A stretch of 64,000 nt of DNA. Origin: an uncultured Clostridia bacterium. Its GTDB lineage: Bacteria; Bacillota; Clostridia; JAAYHZ01. The position numbers were made by a program, and so were the translations under genes. Location: contig CALCRE010000299.1 of assembly GCA_937894465.1 (NCBI GenBank), positions 3,611 to 67,610 of the forward strand, written 5' to 3'. Below are positions 27,357-36,851 of this stretch, piece by piece. The notes below the pieces were generated by a model. The model worked only from the letters and a program-made list of their open reading frames with translations, ran no database searches and was not told the origin of the DNA. Each line of letters begins with the position of its first letter. Positions within the stretch are counted from its first letter, which is position 1.

Positions 27357-29396
27357 TTAAGCTGTGATCACATGCTTGTTGATCAGTTGTACATGGGGCT
27401 CTATTTCATTAAAAGATAAAACAACAAGATCCGGTGCCAATTGTTCTGTTAAATACTTAAAGTGAAATCGCACCACCGGGGATGTGACCACCAGAGGTTG
27501 CAAGCCCATTTGAGTAAAGGATTCTATGGCATCCTTCACTTTGGTCAACATGCTTTGCAATACAGTAGGTTCCAGATTGACATAAGACCCTTGTTTGGTT
27601 TGATGAATGTTATCCAGGATCAACTGCTCCAAATCCGGATCCGGCATCATCACCGGAGCCTTTCCTTCCGGCACGAACTTTGCAGTGATGACCCTTCTCA
27701 AGTTTTGCCTTACATATTCGGTCAACATCTGAGTGTCCTTTGTCATTTGCCCGTAATCGCTTAATGTTTCCAATATGGTGGTCATATCCTTAATGGGAAT
27801 TCCTTCTTTTAACAAATAGGATAATACTTTTTGCACCTCTCCCAAGGACACGACTTTTGGAACACAATCCTCTATTAACGCCGGTTGGGTTTTGTGGATC
27901 ATGTCGATCAAGTCTTTGACCTGTTGCCTGTCCAAAAGCTCGTGTCCATGGTGTTTTAACACATCAGCCAAATGGGTTGCGATGACTGAAGTGGGTTCGA
28001 TCAATGTGTAACCTGACATCTCGGCTTTACTTCTTGTCTTTTGATCCACCCATTTAGCCGGCAAACCGAATGCAGGCTCAAAGTCTTCAATACCCTCAAT
28101 AGTGTCTTGAGTGTCATCGTTTTTGATTGCCATATATCGGTCTGCATACACAGTGCCTTCTGCCACCTTGGCACCTCGGATCTTGATGACATATTTGTCC
28201 GGTGAAAGCTGCATATTGTCCCGCAAACGTACCACCGGTACCACCAACCCCAATTCAACGGCACATTGCTTTCTGATGGCCACCACCCTGTCCAAAAGAT
28301 CTCCCCCTTGGTTGACATCCACAAGAGGAATGATATTGTAACCGAACTCCAACTCGATTTTATCCACTTGTAAAAATGTGCTGATATCTTCGGCCTTTCT
28401 GGTTTCCTTCACTGCCTTTTCTTGTTCTTGGGCTTTTTCTTTCACTTGCTTTTCTTTGGTCGCTTTCTTTAGGGAATAACCTAATACCACAAACAAGGTT
28501 GCAAAGAACAACATGGACAATTTGGGAAGACCGGGAATCAAGCTGACCACCGCCACAATGACACCGGATACGATTAAAACATCCGGCTGTGTAAACAGCT
28601 GCTTTCTGATGTTGGTCCCGATGTTTTCATCCGATGCGGCTCTTGTGACCGTGATACCTGTGGCGGTGGAAACCAAAAGAGCAGGCAGTTGGCTTAATAT
28701 CCCGTTACCTGTTGCCGATAACGCATAAGTACTTAATACATCATCAAAGGTCAACTGATCCATGACCATACCGATGATGATCCCCCCTACAAAGTTAATG
28801 GCTGTGATGATGATCCCCATCACGGCATCTCCTTTTACGAACTTGCTAGCCCCATCCATGGATCCGTAAAAGTCGGCTTCCCGTTGAACGTCCCTGCGCC
28901 TGACCTTAGCCATAACCTCATCAATCACCCCGGAGTTCAAATCTGCATCGATGGCCATTTGTTTCCCCGGCATGGCATCCAATGTAAAGCGGGCTGCAAC
29001 TTCCGAAACCCTCTCGGTACCTTTTGTGATGACAATGAACTGTCCTATGACCATAATGAGAAACAAGATGATTCCCACAACAAAGTTATCACCAATGACA
29101 AAGGAGCCGAATGTTTTTACCACCTTTCCGGCATCCCCTGCGTTGGACAAGATCAGTCGAGTGGCTGCAATGTTAAGACCTAATCGGAACAATGTGACAA
29201 TCAACAAAAGGGAAGGGAACACGGAAAATTGCAAAGGTTCGGTGATATAAAGGGCGGTGAGCAATATGACAATGGAAATCAATATGTTGAATATGAACAA
29301 AAAATCAAGAGCCTTAGGCCTTAGAGGTATCATGATCAATAAAATGACACCTACAATTGAAACGGCAATCAAACTGTCCCCTATCTTTGTTTTCAT
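27357..29396 (-). CDS. flhA: Flagellar type III export gate protein FlhA
   Basis: A 679-residue protein; the start MKTKIGDSLIAV follows a GGAAAGTGA site. The N-terminal half holds about eight membrane helices and the FHIPEP region (DAMPGKQMAIDADLNSGVI), the C-terminal half is the cytosolic platform with YTLIEPTSVIATHL. It is the major export gate component and uses the proton motive force. It starts 8 bases after the flhB stop, and sigD follows. Confidence 0.96.
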   Translation of the reverse strand: MKTKIGDSLIAVSIVGVILLIMIPLRPKALDFLFIFNILISIVILLTALYITEPLQFSVFPSLLLIVTLFRLGLNIAATRLILSNAGDAGKVVKTFGSFVIGDNFVVGIILFLIMVIGQFIVITKGTERVSEVAARFTLDAMPGKQMAIDADLNSGVIDEVMAKVRRRDVQREADFYGSMDGASKFVKGDAVMGIIITAINFVGGIIIGMVMDQLTFDDVLSTYALSATGNGILSQLPALLVSTATGITVTRAASDENIGTNIRKQLFTQPDVLIVSGVIVAVVSLIPGLPKLSMLFFATLFVVLGYSLKKATKEKQVKEKAQEQEKAVKETRKAEDISTFLQVDKIELEFGYNIIPLVDVNQGGDLLDRVVAIRKQCAVELGLVVPVVRLRDNMQLSPDKYVIKIRGAKVAEGTVYADRYMAIKNDDTQDTIEGIEDFEPAFGLPAKWVDQKTRSKAEMSGYTLIEPTSVIATHLADVLKHHGHELLDRQQVKDLIDMIHKTQPALIEDCVPKVVSLGEVQKVLSYLLKEGIPIKDMTTILETLSDYGQMTKDTQMLTEYVRQNLRRVITAKFVPEGKAPVMMPDPDLEQLILDNIHQTKQGSYVNLEPTVLQSMLTKVKDAIESFTQMGLQPLVVTSPVVRFHFKYLTEQLAPDLVVLSFNEIEPHVQLINKHVITA

Positions 29397-29403
29397 ATGT
29401 ACA

Positions 29404-30480
29404 TCACTTTCCTTTCTTGATCTTGTAAATCCATGCAAGTATTTCGGCTACCGCTTTATAGAACTCCGCGGGTATCTGCTTTCCTACTTCCGTTGATTTG
29501 TATAAAGCCCGGGCCAAGGGTTTGTTCTCTACCATTTCCACACCATGTTCTTTTGCCTTCTCACGGATCTTTCCCGCAACAAAGCCTTGACCTTTTGCCA
29601 CCACCACCGGTGCCGAATCGGCTTCCGGCTCATACCGGAGGGCAATGGCCAGCCGGGTGGGGTTGGTGATTACCACATCGGCTTTGGGTACGGCTTGCAT
29701 CATCCTGCTCATGCCGATTTCTCTTTGCTTTCTTTTGATCAGACCTTTTGTTTCGGGGTTTCCCTCCAACATCTTGTATTCTTCTTTGACCTCTTGCTTG
29801 GTCATACGCAGATTTTTCTCGTATTCCCACCAGGTATAAAGATAGTCACCCAGAGCATAAATCAAAAGAAAAAGGCCTGCTTTCAATGCCACATCCATGG
29901 ATGTATCCAGCATAAATTTTGCAGATGACAATAAATCCATCGTCATCAAAAAAGGTATATGATCTGCATGGGCTTTGACGGTATTGACAACGATGGAGGA
30001 TATTATGACCACCTTGATCACGGATTTTAAAAGCTCCATCAGGGATTTTGCCGAAAACATCCTCTTTAAACCGCTGATGGGGTTCATTCTTGAAAACTTT
30101 GGTTTCAAGGCTTTGGTTGAAAACAAAAATCCGAATTGCAAACAGTTGACACATACGGCCAATACCAATGCAATCACCGATATCGGCGCAATGACAACAA
30201 CAATGGATACCAGGGCTTTAAACAAATAGTGATATACATAACCTAAATCCAATGCCCCCTCATTAGGGTGGACACTTTGAAAAAGATCAACAAAAGCAAG
30301 TGTTGTCTTCTCCAAAAAGAAAGATCCCAACAAACGAAGTGATGCAAACAAGGCCAGCAACGTAATAGCGGAATTAAGCTCTGTACTCTTTCGAACTTCG
30401 CCTTTTTCCCTTGAATCTCTTCTTCTTTTAGGCGTGGCTTTTTCAGTACGGTCATCTGACGCCATCATCATGAACATCAT
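29404..30480 (-). CDS. flhB: Flagellar export switch protein FlhB
   Basis: About 355 residues with four membrane helices and the cytosolic autocleavage site NPTR (in VVITNPTRLAIALRY). The N-terminal motif DDRTEKATPKRRRDSREKGE is standard. It switches export from rod/hook to filament substrates together with FliK. Several ATG codons cluster at the start (MMFMMMASDD); the exact one is uncertain. It abuts fliR. Confidence 0.95.
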   Translation of the reverse strand: MMFMMMASDDRTEKATPKRRRDSREKGEVRKSTELNSAITLLALFASLRLLGSFFLEKTTLAFVDLFQSVHPNEGALDLGYVYHYLFKALVSIVVVIAPISVIALVLAVCVNCLQFGFLFSTKALKPKFSRMNPISGLKRMFSAKSLMELLKSVIKVVIISSIVVNTVKAHADHIPFLMTMDLLSSAKFMLDTSMDVALKAGLFLLIYALGDYLYTWWEYEKNLRMTKQEVKEEYKMLEGNPETKGLIKRKQREIGMSRMMQAVPKADVVITNPTRLAIALRYEPEADSAPVVVAKGQGFVAGKIREKAKEHGVEMVENKPLARALYKSTEVGKQIPAEFYKAVAEILAWIYKIKKGK

Positions 30481-30481
30481 T

Positions 30482-31258
30482 TTACAAAACCATCCTTCTT
30501 GCCAACTCCCTTATACTCGTAAACATCAAATCAAACATGTTGCCGGAGAGCCCGAAGAATACAGGGACGGTCAAAACCATAACAACAAAGCCCACGATGA
30601 TCTTGATGGGTATGCCCACAACAAACATGTTCATTTGGGGAACGGTTCGAATGACAATACCCAAAGCCGTTTCTGTAATGAACATAGCCGCCATGACCGG
30701 CATGGCCAACCTCAAAGTCAAAGCTACGGTTAACAGGAAAAACTCCACCATAACAACCCCTATATCGAGGTTGATTTCAAAATTTCCCGGTGGCATCAAC
30801 ACAAAGGTCTCGGCCAATATCCGGATCAATGTATGATGACTGTTAGTTATAAAAAACAGGACAAGGAAAAATATATGAAGCATATTCCCCACTAAGGGTA
30901 CTTGGGACTCGGTTCTTTGATCAAATAATTGCGCCATTCCGAAGCCGATTTGGGTGTCAATAATATGACCTGCGGATAAAACCGCTGAGAAGAACAACGT
31001 TGTAACAAAGCCCATGCTCAAACCTGTAATTAACTCTTTGATACAATTGTTGATAAACTCGTATAAGCCCGTCTCTTGCTGAACCGGAGGAAACAAGTTG
31101 ATTAAAACATACGTTAAAAACAAAGAAAGCAATATTTTTAAGCCGGGAGGTGCGTTCTTCTTCCCTAAAACCGGTGACAAGGTGAACAAGGCCGCCACCC
31201 GCAAGAATATGTATAAAAATTGAGCCGTCCAGCTTAAAAGTACCGTTTCGTCCAGCAT
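30482..31258 (-). CDS. fliR: Flagellar export gate protein FliR
   Basis: A 258-residue membrane protein with about six hydrophobic segments and the family motifs FLRVAALFTLSPVLGKKNAPP, FGMAQLFDQRTESQVP and LRLAMPVMAAMFITETALG. Part of the FliPQR gate complex. It is separate from FlhB here, unlike the fused FliR-FlhB of some clostridia. Confidence 0.95.
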   Translation of the reverse strand: MLDETVLLSWTAQFLYIFLRVAALFTLSPVLGKKNAPPGLKILLSLFLTYVLINLFPPVQQETGLYEFINNCIKELITGLSMGFVTTLFFSAVLSAGHIIDTQIGFGMAQLFDQRTESQVPLVGNMLHIFFLVLFFITNSHHTLIRILAETFVLMPPGNFEINLDIGVVMVEFFLLTVALTLRLAMPVMAAMFITETALGIVIRTVPQMNMFVVGIPIKIIVGFVVMVLTVPVFFGLSGNMFDLMFTSIRELARRMVL

Positions 31259-31262
31259 CTTA

Positions 31263-31532
31263 TCACCTTACCGCCATGGACATATAGTCATAAAGTGTCA
31301 ATGTAAAATCCATCAGCTTGTTTAGCATCCAAGGGCCGAAAAGAATGATTGCCAAAAAGATGGTGACAATTTTAGCGATAAAGCCCAATGATTGTTCATT
31401 GACCTGTGTGGCGGCCTGAATAATGGACACAAGGATTCCTGTGAACAAACCGGCCGCCAACACCGGAGCCGCCACTTGAATCACCGTTAATAAAGCTTCT
31501 TGAATGATGGTTACTGCATCGGATTGTCCCAT
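31263..31532 (-). CDS. fliQ: Flagellar export gate protein FliQ
   Basis: An 89-residue protein with two membrane helices and the motif AGLFTGILVSIIQAATQVNE, which identifies FliQ. It starts 8 bases after fliP and ends 4 bases before fliR, in the conserved order P-Q-R. Confidence 0.96.
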   Translation of the reverse strand: MGQSDAVTIIQEALLTVIQVAAPVLAAGLFTGILVSIIQAATQVNEQSLGFIAKIVTIFLAIILFGPWMLNKLMDFTLTLYDYMSMAVR

Positions 31533-31540
31533 ATATACTC

Positions 31541-32308
31541 CTAATTAAAACTTGTTACCAATGTTTCTACGGTCATCGACCAACCGTCCACCAATACGAA
31601 CAACAACAGTTTAAAAGGCATGGATATTAATGTGGGTGGCAACATCATCATACCCATGGACATCAATGTGCTTGCAACAATCATGTCTATAACTATAAAG
31701 GGGATGTACAAGTAAAATCCCATTTTAAAAGCAGTTTTAAGTTCGCTTGTTATAAATGCGGGAATGACTGTTGTCAAGGGCAGTTGATCCAACGTCTCCG
31801 GGGCTTGCCCTCCGGACAATTCGATAAACAAATTCACGTCCTCACTGTATGTATTCTTCAACATGAACTCCTTGATCACCGCTGCTCCCGTATCAAGGGC
31901 TTCCTGTTGCCCGACGGTGTTTTCCATAAAAGGCTTGTACGCCGTATCGTTGATTTCGGTAATCACCGGTTTCATAATGAACAAAGTTAAAAACAAAGCC
32001 AAACCGATAAGAACCTGATTGGGCGGCGCTTGTTGCGTATTCATGGCATTTCTTGTGAATGAAAGCACAATAATGATCCGTGTAAAGGAAGTCATCATGA
32101 TCAATATGGATGGCGCCAATGATAAAACCGTTAGAAACAACAGAAGTTTTACCGTTGTTGATACACCTTCCGGTGTATCTGTCAAAAGGTCTATATCAAT
32201 CAAGGGCTGTGCAGAAGCCGTGGAGGTCTCTTTCCCCAAAAGGTAAATCGACATTAAGAATATCGCAATCAGGAACCGGTGCTTATTTATTCTTTTTATA
32301 CATAACAC
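31541..32308 (-). CDS. fliP: Flagellar export gate protein FliP
   Basis: A 255-residue protein with an N-terminal signal-like helix (about 11-27) and four further helices. Family motifs: TSFTRIIIVLSFTRNAMNTQ, NQVLIGLALFLTLFIM, and C-terminal MGMMMLPPTLISMPFKLLLFV. Core of the FliPQR export channel. It overlaps the end of fliO by 26 bases. Confidence 0.96.
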   Translation of the reverse strand: MLCIKRINKHRFLIAIFLMSIYLLGKETSTASAQPLIDIDLLTDTPEGVSTTVKLLLFLTVLSLAPSILIMMTSFTRIIIVLSFTRNAMNTQQAPPNQVLIGLALFLTLFIMKPVITEINDTAYKPFMENTVGQQEALDTGAAVIKEFMLKNTYSEDVNLFIELSGGQAPETLDQLPLTTVIPAFITSELKTAFKMGFYLYIPFIVIDMIVASTLMSMGMMMLPPTLISMPFKLLLFVLVDGWSMTVETLVTSFN

Positions 32309-32636
32309 CCCCTTTTAAAAACTTACCCAACATCTTCTCAAATGAATGGTTTTCCGGACTGCTTTGTTCTACCGCCACATTTTCAGGATCCAATGTATCG
32401 ATCAGCGTGATATCATTTTCTGTGAACCCTAAAAGATATACGTGACCTCCGGCTTTTAAAAGGACAACGGATTTACCCTTGTCAATGTCTGTACGTTCAA
32501 TCACATGCATGTTTGCACTTTTATGCATCCTGTTTGTCCTAGCCAAACGGATGACGGTAAACCGTGTCAGACAAATGACCAATATAAAAAAAGCCAAGTA
32601 CATTACCGTATCAAAAGCAGTTTCTCCTTTCAACAT
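32283..32636 (-). CDS. fliO: FliO/FliZ-like flagellar biosynthesis protein
   Basis: A 117-residue protein with one N-terminal membrane helix (about 10-28) and a small cytosolic domain with GKSVVLLKAGGHVYLLGFTE, the FliO signature. It helps assemble the FliPQR gate. It overlaps fliY by one base and fliP by 26 bases. No cheY gene lies between fliY and fliO, unlike in B. subtilis. Confidence 0.88.
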   Translation of the reverse strand: MLKGETAFDTVMYLAFFILVICLTRFTVIRLARTNRMHKSANMHVIERTDIDKGKSVVLLKAGGHVYLLGFTENDITLIDTLDPENVAVEQSSPENHSFEKMLGKFLKGGVMYKKNK

Positions 32637-33577
32637 TATCGCAGATCCCCCTTGGCGCCTTCGGCAAGTTCGGTGATTCGAACTCCGTAGTTGTCATCAA
32701 TGATTACCACCTCGCCTTTTGCAATCAGCTTGCCGTTTACAACCACATCCACAAGATCCCCTGCAAGCTTGTCCAATACCACAATAGATCCTTCACTTAA
32801 ATCGACGATTTCCTTGATGGTCTTTTTGCTTTTTCCCAATTCCACGGTTATGGGCAAAGGCACATCAAGTAAGATATCAATATTCTTGGAATCTTTGATC
32901 TTAATGTTTTCCTCTTCATCAAATGACGGTAGATTCAACGGTTCTATATTGATTTGTTTTCGAGTTTCCAGGTTTTTCTCCGGCATTTCCTCAACCTCAC
33001 TTTGTTCATTTAATAACCCCCTTACAAGATCCTTTGCAAAATCAACAGGCATGATTTGCATCAGTTCACTATTGAGTAGACCTTCAATTTCCATTTTGAA
33101 ACTGATTTTTACAAGTGTTTTTTCTTTATCGATCACAGAAATATCACTGAATTTGGTTTGGGTCACCACAGGAGGCTCTATATCCACAACCGAATTCAAT
33201 ATATTGGACAATGACGTGGAGGATGACCCGATCATTTGATTCATGATCTCAGAAATAGCGCTTAACCTGATTTCGTCAAGTTCGCCTTCTGTGGAAGTAC
33301 CGTCACCGCCCATCACCAAGTCGGTGAGCACCATCACGTCGTCTTGTTTCATGACCAAAATATTATGACCTGTAACACCTGCATTGAACTTGATATCCAC
33401 AATCACATAGGAAACCCGGTATTCGTCGGTTAACCGCTCCATATCCGTCACGGTTACTTTTGGTGTTGTAATAGACACTCTTTTTCCAATCAGTTCGTAA
33501 AGAACTGTAGCAGAAGCGCCCATACTGATATTACCGATCTCACCTAACGTATCTATTTCAACTTCTGTTAAAATCAT
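32636..33577 (-). CDS. fliY: Flagellar switch protein FliY (CheC-like phosphatase plus FliN domain)
   Basis: A 313-residue fusion. Residues 1-200 form a CheC/FliY domain with two phosphatase-type motifs (DTLGEIGN and SEIMNQMIG); residues about 235-310 form the FliN/SpoA domain (VPLPITVELGKSKKTIKEIV, GELVDVVVNGKLIAKGEV-like). In B. subtilis FliY dephosphorylates CheY-P at the switch. Its presence implies CheY signalling although no cheY is in this operon. Overlaps fliM by 4 bases. Confidence 0.94.
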   Translation of the reverse strand: MILTEVEIDTLGEIGNISMGASATVLYELIGKRVSITTPKVTVTDMERLTDEYRVSYVIVDIKFNAGVTGHNILVMKQDDVMVLTDLVMGGDGTSTEGELDEIRLSAISEIMNQMIGSSSTSLSNILNSVVDIEPPVVTQTKFSDISVIDKEKTLVKISFKMEIEGLLNSELMQIMPVDFAKDLVRGLLNEQSEVEEMPEKNLETRKQINIEPLNLPSFDEEENIKIKDSKNIDILLDVPLPITVELGKSKKTIKEIVDLSEGSIVVLDKLAGDLVDVVVNGKLIAKGEVVIIDDNYGVRITELAEGAKGDLR

Positions 33578-34569
33578 TGTCCCTCCTCCTTATAAACTAC
33601 ATTTGATATGTGAACGGCGTATTTGTTGCCTTTTACCCCCAACCTGCCCTTGAATTTAGGCATGTGTTCCACATACAGGTGAATGGGAGAATTCACTTTA
33701 TGATCCAATAAAAGCACATCACCCGGTTGGAGGTTGACACAATCGAGAAGGGAGGTATATGTGGTGTTGAACTTTGCAATCAAATCAAGTCGGGAATCTT
33801 TTATCATCCCGCCGATCTTCTTGTCCTTACGGTCCGCTTCCTTTTTCTCGTTCTTCCCTACATAGATGGAGCGCATGGACAATTGCCTCTCTATGGGCTT
33901 TATGGACATATGAGGCAGACAAAAGTGCATCAGACCTTCAATCTGATTGATCTTTATATTCATGGTAATAATAGCCACCGTCTCACTTGCGGAAACGATT
34001 TGAGCAAACTGAGGATTCACTTCCATCCTGTCCAATGATACCTGAATGGGCACCACCTTGCTCCATGCCTCCTCCAATAACCGAATGATTTGCTTTAGTA
34101 GCTTTTCCATAATGACCAGTTCAATCTCTGTAAAATTGCTCTTGCCTTTATCCACGGCATCAGCAGGACCGCCTAACACCCTGTTGATCATTGCATATGC
34201 CGTTTGAGGAGACAGATCCATTAAAGATGACCCGGTTAGGGGTTCCATGGCCAAAATAGTAAACAACTCATTTGCATGCAGGTTGTTGGAGAATTCAAGA
34301 AATTTCTGTTCCTCAATGGAAATCATCTCGGCTTCACAAGTGATTCTCAATGTACCGGTTAAAAAATTGGTCAACAAATAAGAGAAGTTATCAAATATGG
34401 TGTCCAATGACCTCATTTGTTCTTTTGTAAATTTATTTGCCAGTCTGAAATCATATTTTTTGTATTTTACTTCATCTGTGGGATGGGCTTTTTCAAGGCT
34501 TTGAACTTTACCTGTCTTCAGGGTATATAACAGCTCATCAATTTCCTGCTGAGTCAAAACGTTAGACAC
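33574..34569 (-). CDS. fliM: Flagellar motor switch protein FliM
   Basis: A 331-residue C-ring protein. The N-terminal CheY-P-binding peptide is present (MSNVLTQQEIDELLYTL), followed by the CheC-like middle domain (RSLDTIFDNFSYLLTNFL, MEPLTGSSLMDLSP) and the C-terminal SpoA domain (LLDCVNLQPGDVLLLDHKV). Together with FliY and FliG it forms the rotor switch. FliG is not encoded in the window. Confidence 0.95.
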   Translation of the reverse strand: MSNVLTQQEIDELLYTLKTGKVQSLEKAHPTDEVKYKKYDFRLANKFTKEQMRSLDTIFDNFSYLLTNFLTGTLRITCEAEMISIEEQKFLEFSNNLHANELFTILAMEPLTGSSLMDLSPQTAYAMINRVLGGPADAVDKGKSNFTEIELVIMEKLLKQIIRLLEEAWSKVVPIQVSLDRMEVNPQFAQIVSASETVAIITMNIKINQIEGLMHFCLPHMSIKPIERQLSMRSIYVGKNEKKEADRKDKKIGGMIKDSRLDLIAKFNTTYTSLLDCVNLQPGDVLLLDHKVNSPIHLYVEHMPKFKGRLGVKGNKYAVHISNVVYKEEGQ

Positions 34570-34596
34570 TTATCCGGAACCTGCCTTTCTACAATG

Positions 34597-34986
34597 TCAT
34601 TGCACGATAATTTCTTGGAAATAGACTCCTACGATATCTTGGATTCCCAAGTCTTCCATGATTCTTTCGGATATTTCATTTTTCCACTGATCCGATTGAA
34701 TGAGATCTTCCTTGGTCTTCCCTCTTAATACGGATATAATGGAATCCCGTAGCTTGTAATTGATCTTTTTCAGACCGGCTACCGCCTTCTTGTTCCGTAC
34801 CTCAAGCATGAGATCCACCTTCACCAGGCTTTTACCGTCACTTAAATTGGTTACAAAGACATCTCCGGGATCATAAGGCACTGCCACATCTCCGGCTAGT
34901 TCCTTAGACAGATTATAAATATAGATACCACCGGCGATCATGATCATGAAAAGAACGACCACCAATGCAATCCATCCTTTTTTCAT
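34597..34986 (-). CDS. fliL: Flagellar basal body protein FliL
   Basis: A 129-residue single-pass membrane protein: hydrophobic helix at 5-23, then a periplasm-side domain containing VRNKKAVAGLKKINYKLRDSII. FliL surrounds the stator and supports torque. It lies between motB and fliM, the usual clostridial order. Confidence 0.9.
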   Translation of the reverse strand: MKKGWIALVVVLFMIMIAGGIYIYNLSKELAGDVAVPYDPGDVFVTNLSDGKSLVKVDLMLEVRNKKAVAGLKKINYKLRDSIISVLRGKTKEDLIQSDQWKNEISERIMEDLGIQDIVGVYFQEIIVQ

Positions 34987-34992
34987 TTGTTT

Positions 34993-35787
34993 TTAAGTCT
35001 CCTCTCCTTGATTTACACTGACAGCTGTTTTGGTGATCACAAAATCAACCCTTCTGTTCTTGCTTCTGCCGCTTTCAGTGTCATTGTCTGCAATGGGATG
35101 ATATTCACCGTACCCCACTGCAGAAATCCTAGTCGGTTCATAATCTTTTTCTTCGATCATATATTTCAACACTGCAACCGCCCGATTGACCGATAATTCC
35201 CAATTTGAAGGGTATTGATATGTATGGATGGGGCGGTTGTCCGTATGACCTTCAATCCTCACCATGGAGATTTCATCATCATACTGAATCAGCACATTCG
35301 TAATATAGTCCAGAATATAAAGATAATCATCCTTGATTTTAGCCGACCCGGAATCAAACATAACATTATCCATAAAACGAATGATGATTTCCAAATCCTG
35401 TTTTGATACATGAATCACACTTTCCAATCCGCTGTCGATTACATAACCTTTAATCCCTTTGTAAAGAGGATCCATGTCCGGGATCACAAATTCACTTTCC
35501 GGTTGTTCTCCGGTTGACTCGTCATCCTCACCTTCACCGTTTTCTTCAAACCCGGATTGGCCTCCGCCGCTACCTACCATGCCGGGAGGCATTTCCTCTC
35601 CTATAGGAGGCGTAGTGGTATAACTCCTGTTGAAAGCCGCCACCAGCTCCTGCCACTTTTGTTCATTCACTGTGGAGAAAGAGTATAGCAATACAAAAAA
35701 AGTTAAAAGCAGTGTAACCATATCCCCGTATGTATCCATCCAATGAGCACCTTTACTCTCATTGTCATTCTTTTTCCTTCTTGCCAT
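34993..35787 (-). CDS. motB: Stator protein MotB
   Basis: A 264-residue protein: the N-terminal GAHWMDTYGDMVTLLLTFFV contains the proton/sodium-binding Asp in the single membrane helix, a linker of acidic and Gly residues follows, and the C-terminal OmpA-like peptidoglycan-binding domain has VRIEGHTDNRPI and GYGEYHPIADN. Anchors the stator to the wall. It overlaps the motA stop by one base. Confidence 0.96.
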   Translation of the reverse strand: MARRKKNDNESKGAHWMDTYGDMVTLLLTFFVLLYSFSTVNEQKWQELVAAFNRSYTTTPPIGEEMPPGMVGSGGGQSGFEENGEGEDDESTGEQPESEFVIPDMDPLYKGIKGYVIDSGLESVIHVSKQDLEIIIRFMDNVMFDSGSAKIKDDYLYILDYITNVLIQYDDEISMVRIEGHTDNRPIHTYQYPSNWELSVNRAVAVLKYMIEEKDYEPTRISAVGYGEYHPIADNDTESGRSKNRRVDFVITKTAVSVNQGEET

Positions 35788-36608
35788 TACGCACTCCTTG
35801 TTTCCCTTAACCTTTCGCGAACAGCAGCTTCCTCTACTTTTTCCTTAGCTTCCATTTTTCGTTTTTCCGTGTCTGACAAATAAGCCTTTAATTTTTGCTC
35901 GATGATGCGGGGGTTTTCACCTGCCTGAATGGATAAAATACCTTCGAGGAGCATCTCCTTGTGTCTTAATTCATGGGTAGTCCGCTCCTTGAGCCTTGTG
36001 GCCAAGGGTGTGAATACAAGGTTGGCCATCACCACACCGTAAAAGGTGGTGATCAATGCCACAGCCATGCTAGGGCCTAGCGCGGAAGTATTCTCCAAGT
36101 CCCCTAACATATTGATCAAACCGATCAATGTGCCCACCATACCGAATGCCGGAGAAAATGAAGACATGCTTAACAAAACGGCTTGTCCTTGACCATGCCT
36201 TTCTTCAATGAAGTTCATCTCCGTCTCCATGATGTTCTTCACCGGTTCAGGATCCGAGCCGTCCACGATCATAAGGATGCCTTTTTTCAAAAATGGTTCT
36301 TCCAGTTTTGCCGCTTCTTCTTCCAATGCCAATGTGCCGTTTTTCCTTTGTATCATGGACAACTCCAACAACAAATCAATGCTTTCTTGAACATCAAAGT
36401 CTTCCTTTTTCATTGCTATGGGAAGCATCTTGCCTAAGGCGGCAAACTGCTTAAAGCTATAGCTTGCAATTGTTGCAAAAATTGTTCCGCCTATAGTTAT
36501 TAATACGGAAGGCACATCCCAGAAAGCGCCGATCTCACCGCTAATCATAATACTGATGGCGATGGCGAGAAAGCCTGCCAAAACTCCGATTATTCCTGTA
36601 AAATTCAT
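35787..36608 (-). CDS. motA: Stator protein MotA
   Basis: A 273-residue membrane protein with four helices and the conserved FGMVGTLIGLINML (helix 3, preceded by SSFSPA) and GPSMAVALITTFYGVVMANL. Charged residues of the large cytosolic loop contact FliG. Forms the stator with MotB. Confidence 0.96.
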   Translation of the reverse strand: MNFTGIIGVLAGFLAIAISIMISGEIGAFWDVPSVLITIGGTIFATIASYSFKQFAALGKMLPIAMKKEDFDVQESIDLLLELSMIQRKNGTLALEEEAAKLEEPFLKKGILMIVDGSDPEPVKNIMETEMNFIEERHGQGQAVLLSMSSFSPAFGMVGTLIGLINMLGDLENTSALGPSMAVALITTFYGVVMANLVFTPLATRLKERTTHELRHKEMLLEGILSIQAGENPRIIEQKLKAYLSDTEKRKMEAKEKVEEAAVRERLRETRSA

Positions 36609-36618
36609 CTGACAATCC

Positions 36619-36831
36619 TCAATCCCTTCTAATAATTTCTTTGGGAGGATTCAAATAGACTCCCCTTTTGTACTCGACGATAACCTTTTGAATTTCACCG
36701 ATCGACTCTTTTACAATCAGTTTTTTACCGGTTGTCATGGTTACAACGGTGTCCGGAGTCTCTTCTAAAAACTCAATCAAGTCGGGATTGATATATATTA
36801 TCGAATCATTAATCCTTGTTACCCTTATCAT
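36619..36831 (-). CDS. flbD: FlbD/SwrD flagellar protein
   Basis: A 70-residue protein beginning MIRVTRINDSIIYINPDLIE with ETPDTVVTMTTGKKLIVKES, the FlbD family. In B. subtilis its counterpart SwrD raises stator function and swarming power. Located between flgE and motA as expected. Confidence 0.93.
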   Translation of the reverse strand: MIRVTRINDSIIYINPDLIEFLEETPDTVVTMTTGKKLIVKESIGEIQKVIVEYKRGVYLNPPKEIIRRD

Positions 36832-36851
36832 TTAAACTCCATTCATTGGTT

